NCBI GenBank assembly: GCA_040954595.2
Contig: CM082597.2
Coordinates: forward strand, 7,130,001 to 7,194,000
Length of the DNA: 64,000 nucleotides
Reading direction: 5' to 3'
From: Balanoglossus misakiensis
Taxonomy: Eukaryota > Hemichordata
Part shown: in pieces, positions 52,705-64,000 of the stretch
How the letters are laid out: each line of letters opens with the position of its first letter
Position numbering within the stretch: the stretch's first letter is position 1
Program-made: the position numbers and the translations under genes
Notes under the pieces: model-generated
Databases searched by the model: none
Told to the model about the DNA's origin: nothing
Seen by the model: only the letters and a program-made list of their open reading frames with translations

Positions 52705-54386
52705 CATATACTTTGTGACATGATAAACTGTTCATTCATCCCTCCTTAACATTTTCTGACTCTCTGTCAATTGATTGTTGGTGTAAAGGTCAAAAAGGCG
52801 AAATTGTAAACAAACTCAACCCCTCAGTTGATAAAACAGCATGACTTTTATTCAAATCTATAATTTGCGTACTAGATGTGCGAGTCAATATTGCTCACGA
52901 CAATAGGTTACATGAGTGAGAAAATATATCTTGAATATTCTTCCTCAATGTTAATCGGATATCATGGATTAGGAAAAATGACCAATAAAGATTACTTGCA
53001 CGAATAATCTGTGAGTGATATTATTCTCAAGATTGTGAATGCTATGAGTTTTTGTTCATCCGTTTTGCCAGTGAAAATGCCAGTAGCAGTAAGGTCTGAA
53101 TACATGTATCAAAATTACAAATAAGTAAGGTAAAAATTGTGCCACTCTTTAGGTAACATGGCTCTTATAATGCAACCTACAAAACTGTAGTTGATTGGTG
53201 ACTACTTTTGATATCACGTGACGTAAACAGCTGGTCATTCACCATTACATCTTCCATACTACATCGAACATTGTGAGAGAACAACATTCCTATGGAAGGT
53301 TTAAAAGTATTACCAAGGTATTATTTTTTACTACAATGAAGTGGGTTTTCGGCAAGTAAATTGTTCCAATTAAACTATACTGAGTAATATGTTAAAAAGT
53401 TCTGAAGAGTATCTTGTTATACTAGAGTATTTTTTTTTTTGTTTCAATGTTATGCAGTATTAAGAGATCTACCAAATGCTAACGTCAGCGGTGATTATTC
53501 AATAAAAAAAATTCACGGCATTTTTGTACTGAAGCAAATGTCACATAAGTAAGGTCTTCGTTTGATTAGAGTAGCTAGAAATGAAAACAGGTAAGATTAG
53601 ACTTCAGTGGTTAGTGGGTGTACTTGAAATTTGTTGGTTTGAGGTCGATCATACCCAGCGGTGTATTTTGTTTTCTTTACGTTTAAAGTATAAACTGATG
53701 GATATTAATTTTCTTGGTGGTTCAGTTATTTACCAGAGGATGGACATTGAGACACTGAGAGCATAATTGTTCTTTCTGGTACATATTAATTATCTTTCAA
53801 TCAACATCATTTTACTCATTTGTGAGGCACAAAAAAAAATGTCTTGTATGTTTGCCGTGCTTTCCAACTTTAAAACGAAGAGTGTAAGCCAGAGTTCAAG
53901 TACATTTTATCATGCGCATGTTTAGCTATTAGTAGCAGCTGAGATATGCAATGTTTCAAACAATAAGCCATATTCATGTGGTTGGCATATGTATTACATA
54001 GCAGACATCTTTCTAAACTCCAACGATGTTTCAGCCCGAGACATTTCACACATACTTGGTGGTGCCATTGATGTGGATGGCATGTGAATCATACCTGTTT
54101 TAATACAATAAAAAAGAACTTTAAAAGGCATATGCCACTGACTCTTGACTCACATTCACTTAGAGCCATATATATGTTTAAAACAAGGTAAATCATCGCA
54201 CAGTTTGCACGATTGCACAGTTCACACCAAACAGATCGAGCAAAACCACTGTATACCCCTACCAGAGGCTTTATAATCCCCGGACGTTTCAAAGGGTTGC
54301 CTCTCAAAGCTGATTTAATCCAGTTGAGTTTTGCTGCTTAAGAACAATGGCAGACATATCATTATAGACAAGAACTGACTTACATC

Positions 54387-59493
<5,107 letters not shown>

Positions 59494-59574
59494 CTGTAAT
59501 ATAATTCATTAAAGTTCTTCAATTAAGTTCTTCAGTACCTACACACATACAGGCATGCATACAAACATGTTATG

Positions 59575-59595
59575 TATGCTTACATACATATACAT

Positions 59596-59689
<94 letters not shown>

Positions 59690-59690
59690 C
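59575..59690. repeat. (CATA)n/(CA)n microsatellite between Ig-g and TM, copy C
   Basis: Its left flank matches the TM-side flank of the copy A microsatellite (27070-27110). Its right flank matches the Ig-g side of the copy B microsatellite at 43740. Confidence 0.95.
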
Positions 59691-59711
59691 TACATAAGTA
59701 CATAAACTTAC

Positions 59712-62700
59712 TCTTTGCAAGCAGAGAGATGGTAACGTTTATAAATCCAAAGTCATTTACACCGTGACAGCGATAAGAGCCATAGTCCTGTTTGCGTACA
59801 TGTTGTATTTGTAGCGTGCTGTGGATGACAGTATCAGATAACACATCTTGGAAATAGTGGTCGCTGAGGTCTATTGTCTCGTTTCCGTCTTGGTGGAACC
59901 ATTTTATTGCTGAAGGAGGGTTGCTATCGACCTGGCAAGTCAACTCCACACTCTCGCCTAAATTCGCTGCTACTTTTCTGGTTTCTTGTTGATTCAGTAA
60001 AATTGGTGAGTCTAAATGATAACACAAGAAATGTGATCTTATATACCATTTTCAAGTACGTAATTTAATTCAATGTACATTAATCCAGTGTTTGTACTGT
60101 TGTATACGATGTTATTTACTAGAGATCCTCACAATATATCGCTAATGTTTGTACTTCATGGCCGGAGGCCAATAGTACTGAAATAAAATATTGAACACTC
60201 AATGTACATTCGGATGAAAACGCAAGATACTACAAGTTGACACAATGTTAATGATGTAGAATATCTTACTTACACTGCACATGAAGCAACAGTGGCTCCG
60301 AAGGAAACCCTGGCTCTGGGTAGTATTGGCTTCCTGCATTACAATATATTGTTGTTCTGTGATGCTTATATGACAGGGCCAGTTTGTGATTCTGTACTGT
60401 GACTGTTCCATTGAATTGTCCAGCGTAAAAATTGGGATCATGTGCAGGAATGATTTTTGTGTTGTCGAGGTACCAGATTAAATTTGCTGCTGGATTACTG
60501 CTGCATGACACACACTGTAAAGTCACAGACGAACCAGCCATGAAAATGTTTGCATTTTTAGGCGAGTAAACCTTTAACTCAGTTGCGCAATTTGTTGGAT
60601 AACTCGGTGGAACTGTAGACAAAAAAATAAAAAAAGGAAACGAATGTTTGTCAGGTAAACCTATAAATTATAGCATTGGAAAGATATGCTGTTCTTCAAA
60701 CTATTGTAAAAAAATTGATGTTGGTTACCAATCGAAAAGTATTGCCTTTTCTGGTAATAGATGAAAACACGACAAAATTATTGCTACTACCGTTTCATCA
60801 TATATCAACCTTTAAACGGTTCCATATTCAATTCAGTTATATTTGGACTGCAATTAACAGTGAGGATAGCAGTTTTTCACTCATGTTTCCTCTCTTTCCT
60901 TAAAATTAGCACAGTAAAATGGTGTGCGGTAAATACGACCATTGGGAAATTAAACTGGATCATTAACCATCAAATCAAGTGAGTATGTGTTTACATACAG
61001 TAACATGAAACAGAAACTTCATCGGAGAATATTTCGTCCTCGGTGAACTTTGGATTCCGAGCCGAGCACTTCATTTTCATTGAATTGTCCTCCGGTTTAA
61101 CTCTGATCCGTAAGTGCTGCTTTGATATAAATCCTTTGGAACCACTCTTTTCTTCGATAACTGTAGTGATGTTCATACTCTCATTCTTCAAAATTATAGG
61201 CGAGCCATTCTTGTACCATCTTATTGACGATTCCGGATTGCTTCTACTTGTTGTACACGTGAGGGTGAGATGTTCCCCAAACTTCACAGGATGACCTCCA
61301 GTTAAAGAGACGTGATCTGGTTTAACTGTCAAAAAGCACAGATATGATAAGACTTTGTTTATATAGAGACTAGGTTGATGTATTTGCTTATGTTTTATAT
61401 TCCAAGAGTTTTATCAACTTTACTTTCTAGAATTAGAAGAATCACGAGGAATTGAAATTTTGCCAAACTTACACAGTATATCCAAATATGTCACATGTGA
61501 TCCATATCCATAACCTCCTATATCGTTGCAAAAAGTGTTTCTTGCTGTGCAGTTGTAAACACCAGCATCCCTCCTTCGTATGTTTCGAATTGTTAACATG
61601 TTATCGTGTGTCACTGTTCCGAGAGGAGATATCCATTTTATTTCATCGGCAGCCGGGATTGCAGACACATTACATTGAAGTCTTGCGTCAAAGCCCTCTT
61701 TTACATGGTATACCACCAGTGTGACCACTGTTGGATTGGCTATGGAAAGAACAAGACAATACAATCTTATTGAAGAAATGACATCAGACAATATTTCGCT
61801 AATGATACGGCCAACATACCCATGTTATTTATGATCGACGTACATGTATTGGATAAGGTCAACTTTGCACTGGAGATGTGCGTCAAAATCATCCGGATCC
61901 CCGTCAGATTAGGTTGGAAAATAATAAGAATATGAGTGCATTTGTGAATCAATTTGGCAAGAATTTATTTTGGTTCATCGGGTGTTAAGATACCATACGG
62001 TGTACGACGGAGAGCGTCAAAGGGCCACAAAGGATTTAAATACTGGTTTATGAAAAAGTAAAAGAAATAACTGAAAAAATGAATACTGTCTAGTTTGTTG
62101 TTGTTTGTTGTCAGTTACTTTATGCGTGGATGGACCTGGCATGATCAAGAGTGAATGTGAGAGGGTTACTTGGGGCCTGATTTGGGATAATACACAAATA
62201 TTAAAGCATCACGTCTATGCTAATTTCACCTCTAAAACTTACACTGAACATAAATCGTAGTATCGCTAGTACCAATTCCCGTTCTTTCATCATAGTACAC
62301 GTTGCTTACAGTGCATGTGTAGATGTGGAGGTTGTTAGGTCCTGGTTGTATGTTCCTGATAACTAATGGGTTTCCAAACTCTGGGCTTTCACCACCTCTT
62401 CGTTTCCACGCAATTGATGTATTCTGCGGATTGCCTGGTGTAAACTCACAACGAATTCTGAGGTCGTCACCTTTCTTAACACACATTGGAGATGGAAATG
62501 ATGCAGTCGGTGGATCTAAATTATTTAAAACACATGTATGTATGTTAAGACCACTGGGTGGGTGTGTGATTGACTTTGGTTAAATGTGATCAAAATGTTG
62601 AATTATTTTGTCATCATAAGAATAACTGTAACAATAATAACAACAACAGCAATAACAAACTGGAATATGACAAGATGTCACATCACGTAACTTAAGCAAG

Positions 62701-63421
62701 AATCGATATACATTATTATATTACCATGGCCTGTGTGTCGCATTTTAATTGTTCGAGATGAACGACGTCACTGACCACAAATACTCAGTAATGGTTTGTT
62801 TACATGCCCGTAAATCTGAATAGTAATATTAGCAAACGGTTCACTGAATACAACATTTTGCGTAACACAAGTTCCGGGGCCCCATAGTCTTTTGCGTGGG
62901 ACATTTTCGCAAAATTTGAACGTTTTCTTGAGTTCGTTGGTAATATAATGGAAATAACCGACTCCGCTCTGACCATTAACGCTCGAGGAAAGCCAAAAAG
63001 TCATGGGCTCGGAAGCCTCGCCCATGAATTTTTGGCTTTCCCCTCGCCCTTGCCCATAAACAAACGTTAATGATCAGGGCGTCGTCCATTATTTCTATAA
63101 TATACAATGGCATACTTTACATACATTGTACATTTGGTACTATAGGGTTTGAACAAGTCCAAGGGGATCCAGTACTGTCACGGTGTACCAGGTTACAACT
63201 AAAAGGGATCCCGTGATCATCTTTTGATATCGTGATCTCGTAATGCAATTGACTTGCATTCCCACGTTTGATCTCCTGTTCATTTCGATTCCACACAAGT
63301 TCACCTGGTGGTACAACAGCTTTTGTTGTAACCTGGCACTGCAAGGAAATTGTACTTCCGACAACCACTTCGTCGTTTGGTCCCAAACCGGAAATTCTAG
63401 AGCATTCTGGTTCATCAATAC
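59712..63421 (-). CDS. Receptor copy C: ectodomain exons Ig-b to Ig-g (no FN3)
   Basis: Exons, 5' to 3', are 63421-63125 (Ig-b, SRISGLGPNDEVVVGSTISL), 62515-62243 (Ig-c), 61739-61473 (Ig-d), 61325-60999 (Ig-e), 60612-60274 (Ig-f) and 60011-59712 (Ig-g). Lengths and phases equal those of copy B. The FN3 exon present in A and B is missing, and Ig-g should splice straight to the transmembrane exon at 59493; the phase-1 borders keep the frame. An insertion of about 450 bp (62640-63090, with inverted ends and a GGAAAGCCAAAAAG palindrome) separates Ig-c from Ig-b. Confidence 0.88.
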
Positions 63422-63571
63422 CTAGAATACATATTATGCAATGCATTATTTTGCTGCGATGGAAACAATTCTACACTTTTATCCACTAAGCCAGTTGTCT
63501 GGTCTGAAAGAGAAATGCGTAAAATGTTATATTACGCGTGAAGGTCGAACTGAATGGAACGGCAATACCAT

Positions 63572-63740
63572 ATCAATCACAGTAACTATTGTTTAGTAGG
63601 ATAACAACATTGTCATGTCCAATTATGTCTCGGTGATGCCTTGTGGACGGAGCAAGTTGGCTTCCCCTTTTGATCTGTTAACTATGACACTGCAACAATC
63701 ATTGTAAGAAGTCTCGTTTTGTACAATCTTGATATAACGC
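63572..63740 (-). pseudogene. Degenerate Ig-a exon in copy C
   Basis: On the minus strand YNDCCSVIVNRSKGEANLL resembles the C-terminal half of Ig-a (DECCSVVGDASNGEGNLL in B). It then shifts frame and stops, and the donor GT is changed (ATTGATATG instead of ATTGGTATG). Confidence 0.7.
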
Positions 63741-63880
63741 CGATTGTTATTTAAAACAAATAATCCAATCAAAACCCTACACATTTAACCATTGTACCTA
63801 TTATCCGGTCTGAATAGGATTCAGTGAAGTGTTCTATGCTACGCGTTAAGACCAAACCGAGTGGAACGGCAATGTCTTAC

Positions 63881-64000
63881 CAATTACAGCAACTTCAGCC
63901 ACAACGTTCGGTAGATTAGGATATGTACATAAATATTTCCCCTGATGTTGCGTTGAGGCATTGTGGACGAGCAAGTTGACTTCCCCTTTTGATCTGTCAC
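63881..64000 (-). CDS. Partial intact Ig-a-like exon of copy C, running off the right edge
   Basis: An open frame on the minus strand reads DRSKGEVNLLVHNASTQHQG, then KYLCTYPNLPNVV and EVAVIG, ending in donor GTAAG at 63880. This is the C-terminal half of an Ig domain homologous to Ig-a of copies A and B. It probably replaces the dead exon at 63572-63740. The rest, with any signal peptide, lies beyond the window. Confidence 0.75.

Overview
This is animal nuclear DNA: AT-rich, with short exons bounded by GT-AG (a few GC-AG) introns, long simple repeats and many transposon remnants. Death-fold/NACHT/ROCO genes, a multi-Ig receptor kinase family and a Penelope-like retroelement together suggest a marine invertebrate deuterostome. 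An acorn worm, lancelet or echinoderm would all fit; the species cannot be fixed from the sequence alone.

Left part (1-18.8 kb): two divergent innate-immunity-type genes share one N-terminal module. On the minus strand, four exons (5599 down to 3229) encode a death-effector-like domain and linker. They splice in phase to a large NACHT exon (1681 down to 1) that runs off the window. On the plus strand, paralogous exons (8484-10076 plus a broken exon 4) lead into ankyrin exons (12939-15183) and a 3.2-kb exon with LRR, Roc GTPase and COR regions, ending at 18765. The two 5' modules and their flanks form a head-to-head inverted duplication centred near 6.69 kb. The plus-strand gene has two lesions: a 1.8-kb TIR transposon inside coding exon 4 with an AACT target duplication, and an in-frame TAG at 17116. 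Two relic LRR exons lie between the genes.

Right part (about 20.9-64 kb): three head-to-tail copies, all on the minus strand, of a single-pass receptor with Ig domains and a kinase-like domain (A 23474-31395, B 35839-49976, C 54387 to beyond 64000). Exon boundaries and phases match between copies, so the exon coordinates are firm. All three have lost the catalytic Asp of HRD (HRY or IRY), the DFG motif (NFS) and most of the glycine loop, so they are predicted pseudokinases. Ectodomains differ: B has seven Ig plus FN3, A lacks two Ig domains, and C lacks FN3.

Mobile DNA: a decayed Penelope-like element with three hammerhead-ribozyme motifs (40.31-42.99 kb, in an intron of B); an element built of about 239-bp monomers carrying a perfect AGGTCA direct repeat (in B and C); two abutting TTAA-flanked elements (48.49-49.26 kb); a MITE family at three sites; several palindromes; and long (CATA)n, (CA)n, (CACG)n and (CAT)n tracts. 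Short open reading frames of unknown meaning recur downstream of each receptor copy.
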